Made by a program: the position numbers and the translations under genes. Positions 1 to 8,170 of a stretch of DNA of 64,000 nt are shown in pieces (position 1 is the stretch's first letter; each line of letters begins with the position of its first letter). Location of the stretch: the NCBI RefSeq assembly GCF_000014885.1, contig NC_011566.1:2585501-2649500 (forward strand), written 5' to 3'. The stretch comes from Shewanella piezotolerans WP3. GTDB lineage: Bacteria; Pseudomonadota; Gammaproteobacteria; Enterobacterales; Shewanellaceae. The notes under the pieces were generated by a model. The model made no database searches. It was not told where the DNA came from and saw nothing but the letters and a program-made list of their open reading frames with translations.

Positions 1-108
1 TATCCATAACGTTGTTCCATAACTAGTCCGATTTAGGTCTTATTATCGCCTCATTAGTGTGTTTCATACAATTAAATACTCATTGAGGAATAAATTCACG
101 CTCGGGCA

Positions 109-366
109 TTATTCCCCAGTGACAAAAACAGCGCGTTGTTCTAGTTTAATAGTATTTTGTTCGGCGAGCTGCAGTGCAAAATTTTGCTTAGCTGTAATAA
201 TGTTAGTACTCATTTGTTCTGCCATCGTTGCTAGGGAGCCAGTTAATTGTTGTCGTAGTTCCAGTGCAATCTGGTTCTTATCGAAAGTTTGCCTATCTAC
301 CGTCACTCGTGATTCGTTATATTCGGCTGGAAACAGAGCTGCCGTTAAAATAATTACATTAATCAT
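109..366 (-). CDS. Hypothetical small protein, possibly exported
   Basis: Unrecognised protein of about 85 residues. It starts with a short hydrophobic stretch (INVIILTAALF) followed by a mostly polar, Gln/Glu-rich helical region without cysteines or known motifs. The gene has an excellent ribosome site (AAAAGGAGGA at 371-380 on the minus strand). That lies one base from the first of two tandem ATGs and four bases from the second (366), so the second start is preferred. The strong ribosome site is the main argument that this is a real gene. It lies divergent from thrS. Function unknown. Confidence 0.5.
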   Translation of the reverse strand: MINVIILTAALFPAEYNESRVTVDRQTFDKNQIALELRQQLTGSLATMAEQMSTNIITAKQNFALQLAEQNTIKLEQRAVFVTGE

Positions 367-579
367 CATGTCCTCCTTTTATTAGACGCCGCTAGACTAC
401 CCAAGAAAAATGAAGGTTAAGTGACAACAACTCGCCATTGTCAGTGGTTTTAATCGATGTTTTCTTATGATTTTAATTAGAAAAACTAATATAAAGGTAA
501 AACTTGCAACGAATAGCCGCTATCCCTTAGAATTACGCGCTTACGCGTTGGAAAACATAGACTCCTGTACGGTCTTGTC

Positions 580-641
580 CCAGTGGCGTTATGACTCTTA
601 TTTATTAAACCCAAGTGGCCCTACGTGGGGGTCACCACTGG
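580..641 (+). promoter_or_regulatory. thrS leader: candidate ThrRS translational operator
   Basis: Just before thrS, bases 615-621 pair with 629-635 (7 bp with one G-T wobble) and close a 7-base loop, TACGTGG. Its third to fifth bases are CGT, which corresponds to the tRNA-Thr anticodon CGU at positions 34-36. A second pairing, CCAGTGG (580-586) with CCACTGG (635-641), could enclose it. In E. coli, threonyl-tRNA synthetase represses its own mRNA by binding anticodon-arm-like hairpins at a comparable distance before the start codon (here -40 to -20). The function is inferred from structure and position. Confidence 0.55.
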
Positions 642-654
642 AAAAGGAACAATC

Positions 655-2583
655 ATGCCTGTAATTACACTTCCTGATGGAAGCAAACGCGAGTTTGCTC
701 AACCCGTTTCTACTTTAGATGTTGCTGCCGATATTGGTCCTGGTCTAGCGAAAGCTTGTATTGCTGGGCGTGTTAACGGTGAGCTTAAAGATGCTTGCGA
801 TATCATTGATACCGACTCAGAGCTTTCTATCATCACAGCTAAAGATGAAGAGGGTGTAGAGATCCTTCGCCACTCTTGTGCACATTTGCTTGGTCATGCT
901 TTTAAGCAGCTTTGGCCTGAAGCTAAAATGGCGATTGGTCCTGTTATTGATAACGGTTTTTACTATGACATCGATCTAGATCATAAATTAACCCAGGAAG
1001 ATATTGATGCGCTACAAAAGCGCATGACTCAACTTGCAAAAACTAACTATGCGGTTGATAAGCGTGTGGTCAGCTGGCAAGAAGCGCGTGATACTTTTGA
1101 AGCTCGCGGTGAAAGCTACAAGATCGAAATTCTTGATGAGAATATCAGCAAAGATGCGACTCCAGCGCTTTATCACCATGAAGAATATGTCGATATGTGC
1201 CGCGGTCCGCACGTACCGAACATGAAATTCTGTCAAAACTTTAAATTAATGAGTGTTGCTGGCGCCTATTGGCGTGGTAACTCTGATAACAAAATGCTGC
1301 AACGTATATACGGTACAGCATGGGCAGACAAAAAAGCCCTTAAAGTTCACCTGAACCGATTAGAAGAAGCAGCAAAGCGTGACCATCGTAAAATAGGTAA
1401 GCAGCTTGACCTATATCATATGCAAGAAGAAGCACCTGGTATGGTGTTCTGGCATAATGATGGCTGGAGTTTATTCCTTGAGCTTGAAAAATTCATTCGT
1501 CAAAAGCTAGGGCAATACACCTATCAAGAAGTGAAAGGTCCATTAATGATGGATCGTGTGCTGTGGGAACGCAGCGGCCATTGGGATAAGTATGCTGATG
1601 GAATGTTCACAACAAATTCAGAAAGCCGCGAATATGCGATTAAGCCAATGAACTGTCCCGGACATGTTCAAATCTTTAATCAAGGTCTTAAATCATACCG
1701 TGACTTACCTCTTCGTATGGCTGAGTTTGGTTGTTGTCATCGTAATGAGCCATCAGGGTCACTACATGGCTTAATGCGTGTTCGCGGTTTCACTCAAGAT
1801 GATGCTCATGTTTTTTGTACTGAAGAGCAAGTTCAGCAAGAAGTGAGTGCCTGTATTCAAATGGTGTACGACACCTACGAAACATTTGGCTTCAAGAATA
1901 TCGTGGTTAAGTTATCAACTCGCCCTGAAAAACGTATTGGTGATGATGATATGTGGGACCGAGCAGAAGAGGCATTAAAGCAAGCGCTTAAGTCTAACGA
2001 TATTGAGTTTGAAATTCTTCCTGGTGAGGGCGCATTCTACGGTCCTAAGATTGAATTCACACTCCATGATTGTTTAGATCGTGCTTGGCAGTGCGGTACG
2101 GTACAATTAGATTACGCGTTACCTGGTCGTTTGGGGGCAACTTATGTGGCTGAAGACAATAGTCGTCAGACTCCTGTAATGATCCACCGCGCGATTTTAG
2201 GTTCTTTAGAGCGCTTCTTAGGAATTCTTATTGAAGAGTACGCAGGAAAATTCCCAACTTGGTTAGCTCCACAACAGGTTGTAGTGATGAATATTACTGA
2301 TAAACAGTCTGATTATGCAGAAGAAGTTGTCAATTTATTCAAAGAACATGGAATTCGTGCAACTAAAGACTTGAGGAATGAGAAGATAGGCTTTAAAATA
2401 CGCGAGCACACGTTAAGGCGTGTCCCTTATTTATTGGTCGTTGGCGATCAAGAAATGGAAAATAAGGAAGTCGCGGTGCGTACTCGAGAGGGTGTTGACT
2501 TAGGCAAGATGCAAATCCAAGAATTTGCAACTAAGCTCAAAAATCAAATTTCGCTCCGTAGTCTCAATTTGTTGGAGGATTAG
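655..2583 (+). CDS. thrS: Threonine--tRNA ligase
   Basis: Cytoplasmic class II aminoacyl-tRNA synthetase that charges tRNA-Thr. The 642-residue protein matches E. coli ThrS in length and order. It has an N-terminal TGS domain (about 1-62), an editing domain with HxxxH (His73, His77) and the CRGPH motif near 180, the catalytic core with the zinc-ligand MNCPGH motif near 334, and a C-terminal anticodon-binding domain. The start is ATG 655, preceded by AAAAGGA; in-frame GTG 625 lies inside the leader hairpin and is rejected. It is first in the thrS-infC-rpmI-rplT operon; infC follows after 3 bases. Probably autoregulated through the leader hairpin. Confidence 0.97.
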   Translation: MPVITLPDGSKREFAQPVSTLDVAADIGPGLAKACIAGRVNGELKDACDIIDTDSELSIITAKDEEGVEILRHSCAHLLGHAFKQLWPEAKMAIGPVIDNGFYYDIDLDHKLTQEDIDALQKRMTQLAKTNYAVDKRVVSWQEARDTFEARGESYKIEILDENISKDATPALYHHEEYVDMCRGPHVPNMKFCQNFKLMSVAGAYWRGNSDNKMLQRIYGTAWADKKALKVHLNRLEEAAKRDHRKIGKQLDLYHMQEEAPGMVFWHNDGWSLFLELEKFIRQKLGQYTYQEVKGPLMMDRVLWERSGHWDKYADGMFTTNSESREYAIKPMNCPGHVQIFNQGLKSYRDLPLRMAEFGCCHRNEPSGSLHGLMRVRGFTQDDAHVFCTEEQVQQEVSACIQMVYDTYETFGFKNIVVKLSTRPEKRIGDDDMWDRAEEALKQALKSNDIEFEILPGEGAFYGPKIEFTLHDCLDRAWQCGTVQLDYALPGRLGATYVAEDNSRQTPVMIHRAILGSLERFLGILIEEYAGKFPTWLAPQQVVVMNITDKQSDYAEEVVNLFKEHGIRATKDLRNEKIGFKIREHTLRRVPYLLVVGDQEMENKEVAVRTREGVDLGKMQIQEFATKLKNQISLRSLNLLED

Positions 2584-2586
2584 GTC

Positions 2587-3129
2587 ATAAAGATCAAAAA
2601 AACAGCAGGGCGCCAGGCGGCCCCGAATAGAATTAACGAGCTCATCACTGGTGTATCAGAAGTCCGTTTAAACGGTCTTGACGGTGAGCAATTAGGTATT
2701 TTAACTATTAGAGAAGCACAGGAAGTTGCTGACGAAGCAGGTGTCGATCTAGTAGAAATCAGTCCTAATGCTGAGCCGCCGGTTTGCCGTGTAATGGACT
2801 ACGGTAAGTTCCTTTTCGATAAAGCGAAAGCTCAAAAGGAACAAAAAAAGAAGCAGAAAATTGTACAGGTGAAGGAAATAAAATTCCGTCCCGGTACAGA
2901 TGAAAACGACTACCAGGTAAAACTACGCAACCTGACTCGTTTTCTAGAAGACGGCGACAAAGCGAAAGTAACGCTTCGTTTCCGTGGTCGTGAGATGGCT
3001 CACCAAAGCCTAGGTATGGATCTTTTGAACCGTATCAAAGCAGATTTGGAAGCAATTGCAGTCGTGGAGTCTTTCCCTAAAATGGAAGGTCGTCAAGCTG
3101 TCATGGTTCTCGCGCCGAAAAAGAAATAG
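2587..3129 (+). CDS. infC: Translation initiation factor IF-3, AUA start
   Basis: IF-3 binds the 30S subunit and discriminates against non-standard start codons. Homology to E. coli IF-3 begins well upstream of the first ATG: the residues after the proposed start read KIKKTAGRQAAPNRIN. The only fitting start is ATA at 2587, preceded by GGAGGA with about 8 bases of spacing, 3 bases after the thrS stop. This gives 180 residues, the family length. E. coli infC uses AUU and IF-3 represses its own synthesis through it; AUA here implies the same control. An N-terminal domain, lysine-rich linker and C-terminal domain (VKEIKFRPG, VMVLAPKKK) are all present. Confidence 0.93.
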   Translation: MKIKKTAGRQAAPNRINELITGVSEVRLNGLDGEQLGILTIREAQEVADEAGVDLVEISPNAEPPVCRVMDYGKFLFDKAKAQKEQKKKQKIVQVKEIKFRPGTDENDYQVKLRNLTRFLEDGDKAKVTLRFRGREMAHQSLGMDLLNRIKADLEAIAVVESFPKMEGRQAVMVLAPKKK

Positions 3130-3130
3130 T

Positions 3131-3179
3131 AAGGCAACCATAAAAGTAGCAGGGATCTGTTAAGGTCTCTGTTCGCCTT
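3131..3179 (+). promoter_or_regulatory. infC-rpmI intergenic leader, possible L20 operator
   Basis: Two nested helices can form between infC and rpmI. AAGGC (3131-3135) pairs with GCCTT (3175-3179), and CAGGGATC (3150-3157) pairs with GGTCTCTG (3164-3171) with two G-T wobbles. In E. coli ribosomal protein L20 represses rpmI-rplT by binding RNA structure before rpmI. Location and structure fit such a site, but sequence identity to the known site was not established. Confidence 0.35.
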
Positions 3180-3215
3180 GCGTTTTATTAATTGTCCCAA
3201 TGCGGAGTTTTAGCA

Positions 3216-3410
3216 ATGCCTAAAATGAAAACAGACAAGGGTGTAGCGAAGCGTTTTAAGAAAACTGCTAATGGTTTCAAGCGCAAGCAAGCCCATTTAC
3301 GTCATATTTTGACCAAGAAGAGCACTAAGCGTAAACGTCACTTACGTGCAAAATGTCAAGTAGCTAAGTCTGATGTGCCAGCAATCGCACGTCAACTACC
3401 ATACGCTTAA
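3216..3410 (+). CDS. rpmI: 50S ribosomal protein L35 (bL35)
   Basis: Very basic 64-residue large-subunit protein starting MPKMKTDKGVAKRF, the L35 signature, and rich in Lys/Arg. The start is ATG 3216 behind GCGGAG; an upstream in-frame TTG (3192) adds residues not found in the family. It lies between infC and rplT, the usual order in gammaproteobacteria. Probably repressed together with rplT by L20. Confidence 0.97.
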   Translation: MPKMKTDKGVAKRFKKTANGFKRKQAHLRHILTKKSTKRKRHLRAKCQVAKSDVPAIARQLPYA

Positions 3411-3428
3411 TTAAAGGAGCAATGAACA

Positions 3429-3788
3429 ATGCCTAGAGTTAAGCGTGGTGTAACCGCTCGTGCTCGTCACAAGAAAGTACTCAAACTAGCCAAAGGTTAT
3501 TACGGAGCTCGCTCTCGTACTTACCGTGTTGCTGTTCAAGCAGTAACTAAAGCTGGTCAATATGCTTACCGTGACCGTCGTCAGAAGAAACGTCAATTCC
3601 GTCAACTTTGGATTGCACGTATCAATGCGGCTTCTCGTCAAAATGGTCTGTCTTACAGCCGTTTCATTAATGGTTTGAAAAAAGCCTCTATTGAAATCGA
3701 TCGTAAGATCCTGGCTGACATCGCTGTTTTTGATAAAGTTGTATTTACAACTTTAGTAGAAAAAGCAAAAGAAGCTTTAGCTAAGTAA
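3429..3788 (+). CDS. rplT: 50S ribosomal protein L20 (bL20)
   Basis: 119-residue basic protein needed for early 50S assembly; begins [19 protein letters not shown], typical of L20. It has an AAAGGAGC ribosome site and starts 18 bases after rpmI. It is last in the operon, followed by a strong terminator. In E. coli this protein also acts as the translational repressor of rpmI-rplT. Confidence 0.97.
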
Positions 3789-3810
3789 TTAGCTCTGATT
3801 CTTGTAAAAA

Positions 3811-3834
3811 GGGAGCCCTAGGGCTCCCTTTTTT
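3811..3834 (+). terminator. Rho-independent terminator after rplT
   Basis: Perfect palindrome GGGAGCCCTAGGGCTCCC followed directly by TTTTTT, 22 bases after the rplT stop. It closes the thrS-rplT operon. Confidence 0.93.
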
Positions 3835-3963
3835 GTATCTGGAATTTGCTAGTCAAAACAACGGAATGAATTACTCATTCAATTAATGTTTGATAAATAG
3901 TAAAGAGTTGTCGGCGGAAGGCACTTTATGCATCGCACATATAAAGATTCAGATTTCAGACAT

Positions 3964-3989
3964 AAAAAAGCAGGCTAGAAGCCTGCTTT
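3964..3989 (-). terminator. Terminator of trxB
   Basis: AAGCAGGC-TTCTA-GCCTGCTT followed by TTTT read on the minus strand, 20 bases after the trxB stop. Confidence 0.88.
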
Positions 3990-4009
3990 ATCAGTACACA
4001 TAAACTCAA

Positions 4010-4960
4010 CTATTTGGCATCTAAGTAACGTTCTGCATCCAACGCTGCCATACAGCCAGTGCCTGCAGAGGTAATTGCTTGACGGTAATGCTGATCCATT
4101 ACATCTCCTGCAGCAAAAACGCCTTCAATACTTGCTTGTGTTGCATTACCATTTAAGCCACTTTCGACTTTGATGTAGCCATTATTCATCTCCAATTGGC
4201 CTTCAAACATGCCAGTGTTTGGGCTGTGGCCGATAGCAACGAACACACCAGCAACTTCTAAATCTTTGATGCTGCCATCCTTGGTGCTTTTCATCTTAAG
4301 GCCATTAACACCCATCGCATCGCCAACAACTTCTTCAAGGGTGTTATCTAAATGCAAAATAATGTTACCGTTTTCTACCTTATCCATTAAACGCTTCGTC
4401 AGGATTTTTTCGCTACGGAAAGTATCACGACGGTGTATAAGATGTACTTCTGATGCGATATTGCTTAGATAAAGAGCTTCTTCTACTGCGGTATTACCGC
4501 CACCAATGACTGCAACCTTTTGGTTACGATAGAAGAAACCATCACAAGTTGCACAAGCTGACACGCCACGGCCTTTAAAAGCCTCTTCAGAATCTAGCCC
4601 CAAGTACATCGCAGATGCACCTGTTGAAATAATAAGAGCATCACAAGTAAACTCACCATTATCGCCTTTAAGCTGGAAAGGGCGCACATTTAAGTTAACT
4701 TCATTGATGTGATCAAAAATAATTTCTGTTTCAAACTTTTCTGCGTGCTTCTGCATACGCTCCATTAGAGCGGGACCGGTAAGATCATCGGCATCACCAG
4801 GCCAGTTTTCAACTTCAGTCGTCGTCGTAAGTTGGCCACCTTGCTGCATACCCGTGATCATGACAGGCTTAAGGTTGGCACGAGCGGCGTATACTGCAGC
4901 TGTATAGCCTGCAGGGCCTGAACCCAGAATAAGTAAGTTACAATGTCTAGCTTGGGTCAT
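4010..4960 (-). CDS. trxB: Thioredoxin-disulfide reductase
   Basis: FAD enzyme that passes electrons from NADPH to thioredoxin in the cytoplasm. The 316 residues show an FAD-binding GSGPAGYTAAVYAAR motif near the N-terminus, the redox-active CATC followed by DG in the middle, an NADPH-binding GGGNTAVEEA motif and the C-terminal FAD motif GVFAAGDV. Length and order match the low-molecular-weight bacterial type. It stands alone with its own terminator. Start ATG 4960, with GGAG a few bases upstream on the minus strand. Confidence 0.97.
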   Translation of the reverse strand: MTQARHCNLLILGSGPAGYTAAVYAARANLKPVMITGMQQGGQLTTTTEVENWPGDADDLTGPALMERMQKHAEKFETEIIFDHINEVNLNVRPFQLKGDNGEFTCDALIISTGASAMYLGLDSEEAFKGRGVSACATCDGFFYRNQKVAVIGGGNTAVEEALYLSNIASEVHLIHRRDTFRSEKILTKRLMDKVENGNIILHLDNTLEEVVGDAMGVNGLKMKSTKDGSIKDLEVAGVFVAIGHSPNTGMFEGQLEMNNGYIKVESGLNGNATQASIEGVFAAGDVMDQHYRQAITSAGTGCMAALDAERYLDAK

Positions 4961-5225
4961 TTTTTTCTCCGTTCTTTTACGAATGCTATTTCTAACAGGG
5001 GAGTCATTACTCCCTCTATCTTTAGGAATTGCTGGGATTGTATGGAATTTACGGTTGTGGGTAAAGCTCTGTATTGGACGTCAGTGCAACGTAAACCTTA
5101 CAGAACCTAGATTTTTAGCGGTTATTGCACGCTTTTGGCTGCTCCTTATCACGTTTTGGTTTATTCTATAGCGCAAAGATTGATATCTAGCTGATCACAG
5201 CCCTAAACAGTAAAAAGGAAGTGTT

Positions 5226-6353
5226 ATGCGTATTAGCGCGAATTTTGATGGCGGAAACATAGAAGTAATCAACGCAGACAATAAAGATGATGTGCAACTA
5301 GCCATACGTCCAGATGAAGGCGGTGAGTTCTTCCAGTGGTTTAACTTCAAATTAGACGGTGTAGTTGGCACTCAGTACACACTCAATATCATAAATGCGG
5401 ATAAAGCTTCATATGTTAAAGGCTGGGAAGACTATCAAGCAGTGGCGACCTATGACAGACAAAGCTGGTTTAGACTGCCAACCACTTATCAAGACGGTAA
5501 ATTAACAATCGAAGTAGAGCTAGATTGTGACGCTATTCAAATTGCTTATTTCGCACCATATAGTTACGAGCGTCATCAAGACTTGCTTGCTGCAGTGCAA
5601 GTACATCCACAGGTTAGTTTAGAGCATTTAGGCTTAACATTAGATGAACGTGACATGACGCTGATTAAAGTCGGCGATGGTGACGAAGAGAAAGCCAATA
5701 TTTGGATCACTGCACGTCAGCATCCAGGTGAGACCATGGCAGAATGGTTAGTTGAAGGCTTAATCAATAATTTATTGGACAGCGACTGCCCAACAGCGAA
5801 ATCATTGCTTGATAAAGCAAATTTCTACATCGTACCGAACATGAATCCGGACGGAAGCGTGCGCGGACACCTTCGCACTAATGCCGTAGGGACAAACTTA
5901 AACCGTGAATGGCAATCCCCTTCATTAGAAAAAAGCCCAGAAGTCTTTTATGTCGTCAACAAGATGAAAGAGACAGGCGTAGATCTATTTTATGATGTTC
6001 ATGGTGATGAAGGCTTACCTTTTGTATTCTTGGCTGGCTGTGAAGGCGTGCCTGCGTACACCAAAGAAGATGCAAAACGTCAGCAAGCATTTGTTGATGC
6101 ATTACAAATGGCCAGCCCAGATTTTCAAACTGAGTTTGGCTATGATAAAGATCAACCAGGTCAAGCAAACCTTACTGTCGGTTCCAACTGGGTTGCTCAT
6201 ACATTTGGGTGTATTTCTAATACTTTAGAAATGCCGTTTAAAGACAACGATAACATGCCTGACTTAATGGCTGGATGGTCACCGGAGCGTTGTATTTATC
6301 TTGGTGAGGCATCACTGATTGCAATGAATGCAGTTGTAGATAAATTAAAGTAA
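5226..6353 (+). CDS. M14 zinc carboxypeptidase, cytosolic carboxypeptidase-like
   Basis: 375-residue peptidase of family M14. A beta-rich N-terminal domain (about 1-130) precedes the catalytic domain, the layout of the cytosolic carboxypeptidase (CCP, M14D) branch. Visible catalytic elements are the zinc ligands in ARQHPGET, the substrate-binding NMNPDG and NLNREW, the third zinc ligand in DVHGDE and the general-base glutamate in LEMPFKD. There is no signal peptide, so it is probably cytoplasmic. AAAAAGGAAG precedes ATG 5226. Eukaryotic CCPs trim C-terminal glutamates; the bacterial substrate is not known to me. A zinc-ribbon gene follows after 33 bases. Confidence 0.85.
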   Translation: MRISANFDGGNIEVINADNKDDVQLAIRPDEGGEFFQWFNFKLDGVVGTQYTLNIINADKASYVKGWEDYQAVATYDRQSWFRLPTTYQDGKLTIEVELDCDAIQIAYFAPYSYERHQDLLAAVQVHPQVSLEHLGLTLDERDMTLIKVGDGDEEKANIWITARQHPGETMAEWLVEGLINNLLDSDCPTAKSLLDKANFYIVPNMNPDGSVRGHLRTNAVGTNLNREWQSPSLEKSPEVFYVVNKMKETGVDLFYDVHGDEGLPFVFLAGCEGVPAYTKEDAKRQQAFVDALQMASPDFQTEFGYDKDQPGQANLTVGSNWVAHTFGCISNTLEMPFKDNDNMPDLMAGWSPERCIYLGEASLIAMNAVVDKLK

Positions 6354-6386
6354 TGAACAGTTAATAAGAGCGGCAGAGGTAAATAT

Positions 6387-6704
6387 ATGGCGTTAGTAAA
6401 ATGCCCCGGCTGTGGTGAGCGGATATCGAGCATGGCAAAACAGTGCTCTCATTGTAAGGCGAATATTTCTGCTGACAATGAAAGCTTACAGGTTATTAGC
6501 CATATTAAGCGCTCTAACCAATTAATGAACCAAAGCTTTCTTGCGTTGACGTTATTTATTGGTGGCGTAGTAACTTGGTTTTGGGGCGGAGAGCCCGCTG
6601 AAGGTACTCGAGCAACGGTTGCTGGCGGTGCATTTGCGTTAGGCTTTGTTGGTTATCTCATAACACGAGTACAAATCGTACTCCATAAACGGAAAAAAGT
6701 ATGA
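6387..6704 (+). CDS. Zinc-ribbon membrane protein
   Basis: 105-residue protein. An N-terminal zinc ribbon is formed by two CxxC knuckles, CPGC and CSHC (residues about 6-22). Two hydrophobic segments follow (about 50-65 and 72-92), and then a basic tail (HKRKKV). No specific function recognised. Its stop overlaps the start of the next gene by ATGA, indicating translational coupling. Confidence 0.7.
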   Translation: MALVKCPGCGERISSMAKQCSHCKANISADNESLQVISHIKRSNQLMNQSFLALTLFIGGVVTWFWGGEPAEGTRATVAGGAFALGFVGYLITRVQIVLHKRKKV

Positions 6705-6982
6705 CAGATATTAATAAAGTCATCGATGAGATGCCTACGGAAGTCTATGAGCGCTTAGTAAGTGCAGTAGAGCTTGGTAAGTGGGAAGATGGAACCGTCC
6801 TAAGCCAAGAGCAGCGAGCTTCTACGCAGCAAGTGGTGATGCTTTATCAAGCAAGGAAACTCACTCAAACAGAGCACTTTACTATCAATAGTGAAGGGCA
6901 GGTAAATGAGTTATCCAAGTCTGAACTTAAAAAGCAGTTTAGAGGCGACTCAATCGCTGAGTTTAAAGAGAAAGAGCTTTAA
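6701..6982 (+). CDS. YeaC-like DUF1315 protein
   Basis: 93-residue cytoplasmic protein matching the E. coli YeaC family (DUF1315), with the recognisable core EVYERLVSAVELGKWEDGT and a charged C-terminus. Its molecular function is unknown. Start ATG 6701 overlaps the stop of the zinc-ribbon gene; a terminator shared with ansA follows. Confidence 0.82.
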   Translation: MTDINKVIDEMPTEVYERLVSAVELGKWEDGTVLSQEQRASTQQVVMLYQARKLTQTEHFTINSEGQVNELSKSELKKQFRGDSIAEFKEKEL

Positions 6983-7000
6983 ATTGTATCCTTAAAAACA

Positions 7001-7029
7001 AAAGCCGCTCTATCAGGAGCGGCTTTTTT
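7001..7029. terminator. Bidirectional terminator
   Basis: AAAGCCGCTC-tatca-GGAGCGGCTTTTTT between two convergent genes (yeaC-like on plus, ansA on minus). A-run and T-run flank the stem, so it can serve both directions. Confidence 0.9.
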
Positions 7030-7041
7030 ATTTAAGTCTGT

Positions 7042-8058
7042 TTAATCTTGAGTCAATTCGCCAACAATGGATTGCTCCATGGCTGCGCGGATGGCTTCAG
7101 GGCTCAGATCTGTAGACAGTAAGTAGTGCAGTTTAGCTAATGCAGCTTCAGTCGTCATATCATAACCACTGATAACACCTGCGGATGCCAGCGCATTACC
7201 CGTCGCATAACCACCCATATTGACTTTCCCTTGCAAGCACTGCGTTAGGTTTACTAACACGATGCCACGATCATGTGCATCTTTGAGTGTCTTTAATAAT
7301 GCAGGTGTCTGCGGAGCGTTGCCAACACCAAAGGTTAATAATATCAGCGCTTTTACGGGTTGTTGTAAAACATTGGCAAAAATTTCAGTATTGATCCCTG
7401 GGTAAAGAGTGACGACACCTATGGGCTGAGGACTAATGTTGATAACTTCCAATGCTTTGGTTGGGTTTTCATCTGCACGCTGACCCGCATGCCAACGGAT
7501 CTTTATCCCAGCTTCAAGTAGCAAAGGAAAGTTAGGTGATGCAAACGCATTAAAACCGTCGGCATGAGCCTTCGTGGTACGGTTACCTCTAAACAGCTTA
7601 TTATTGAAGAATAAGCACACCTCTGCGACAGGGTAGTTGGCAGCGATATAAAGTGCATTTAACAGGTTCGTTTGCCCATCCGAGCGTAATTGAGCCAAGG
7701 GGATCTGTGACCCGGTAACGATAACAGGTTTAGATAGATCTTGTAGCATGAAAGACAACGCCGACGCAGTATACGCCATAGTGTCAGTGCCATGGAGGAT
7801 AACAAAGCCATCGTACTGCTCGTAGTTCGCTTTTATATCATTAGCGATCATTTGCCAATCGGTAGGTGCCATGTCTGAAGAGTCGATAAGTGGCGAGTAT
7901 TCGCTAATGACAAAGTCTGGCATCTCTTCATGGTAAAACTCCGGCATCGCTTTAACACATTCTGTTAAAAAACCCGCTACAGGCGCAAAGCCCTGCTCAG
8001 TTTTTTGCATACCTATGGTTCCGCCTGTGTAGGCGACATATATACAGCGTTTAGTCAT
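7042..8058 (-). CDS. ansA: Cytoplasmic (type I) L-asparaginase
   Basis: Hydrolyses asparagine to aspartate and ammonia. The protein of 338 residues equals E. coli AnsA in length. It has the nucleophile-threonine motif YTGGTIGM near the N-terminus and the second catalytic motif LHGTDTMAYTASA. The start is ATG 8058 (MTKRCIYVAYTGG); the frame stays open for 66 more codons upstream but these run through the sppA terminator and are not expected to be translated. There is no signal peptide, as expected for the cytoplasmic isozyme. It lies after sppA, the order also found in E. coli. Confidence 0.95.
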   Translation of the reverse strand: MTKRCIYVAYTGGTIGMQKTEQGFAPVAGFLTECVKAMPEFYHEEMPDFVISEYSPLIDSSDMAPTDWQMIANDIKANYEQYDGFVILHGTDTMAYTASALSFMLQDLSKPVIVTGSQIPLAQLRSDGQTNLLNALYIAANYPVAEVCLFFNNKLFRGNRTTKAHADGFNAFASPNFPLLLEAGIKIRWHAGQRADENPTKALEVINISPQPIGVVTLYPGINTEIFANVLQQPVKALILLTFGVGNAPQTPALLKTLKDAHDRGIVLVNLTQCLQGKVNMGGYATGNALASAGVISGYDMTTEAALAKLHYLLSTDLSPEAIRAAMEQSIVGELTQD

Positions 8059-8110
8059 GTTATTTTTGTTTTTGAACACAATACAGTGATTATAAAGGTG
8101 CAGATAGAAT

Positions 8111-8135
8111 AAAGCCCAGTAAAACTGGGCTTTAT
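8111..8135. terminator. Terminator between sppA and ansA
   Basis: AAAGCCCAGT-aaa-ACTGGGCTTTAT hairpin 36 bases after the sppA stop, read on the minus strand. It would separate sppA from ansA. Confidence 0.8.
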
Positions 8136-8170
8136 TTAATATTTGTTTATAAGCGTTATGAATAAAGGTC

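Noticed and set aside
467..664. Open frame of about 65 codons just before thrS
   Set aside because: It overlaps the thrS leader and start, lacks a ribosome site and shows no protein-like pattern; the stretch is better explained as regulatory RNA.
4983..5171. Hydrophobic 62-codon frame between trxB and the M14 gene
   Set aside because: No ribosome site, no conserved look, and it sits in the divergent promoter gap; probably chance.
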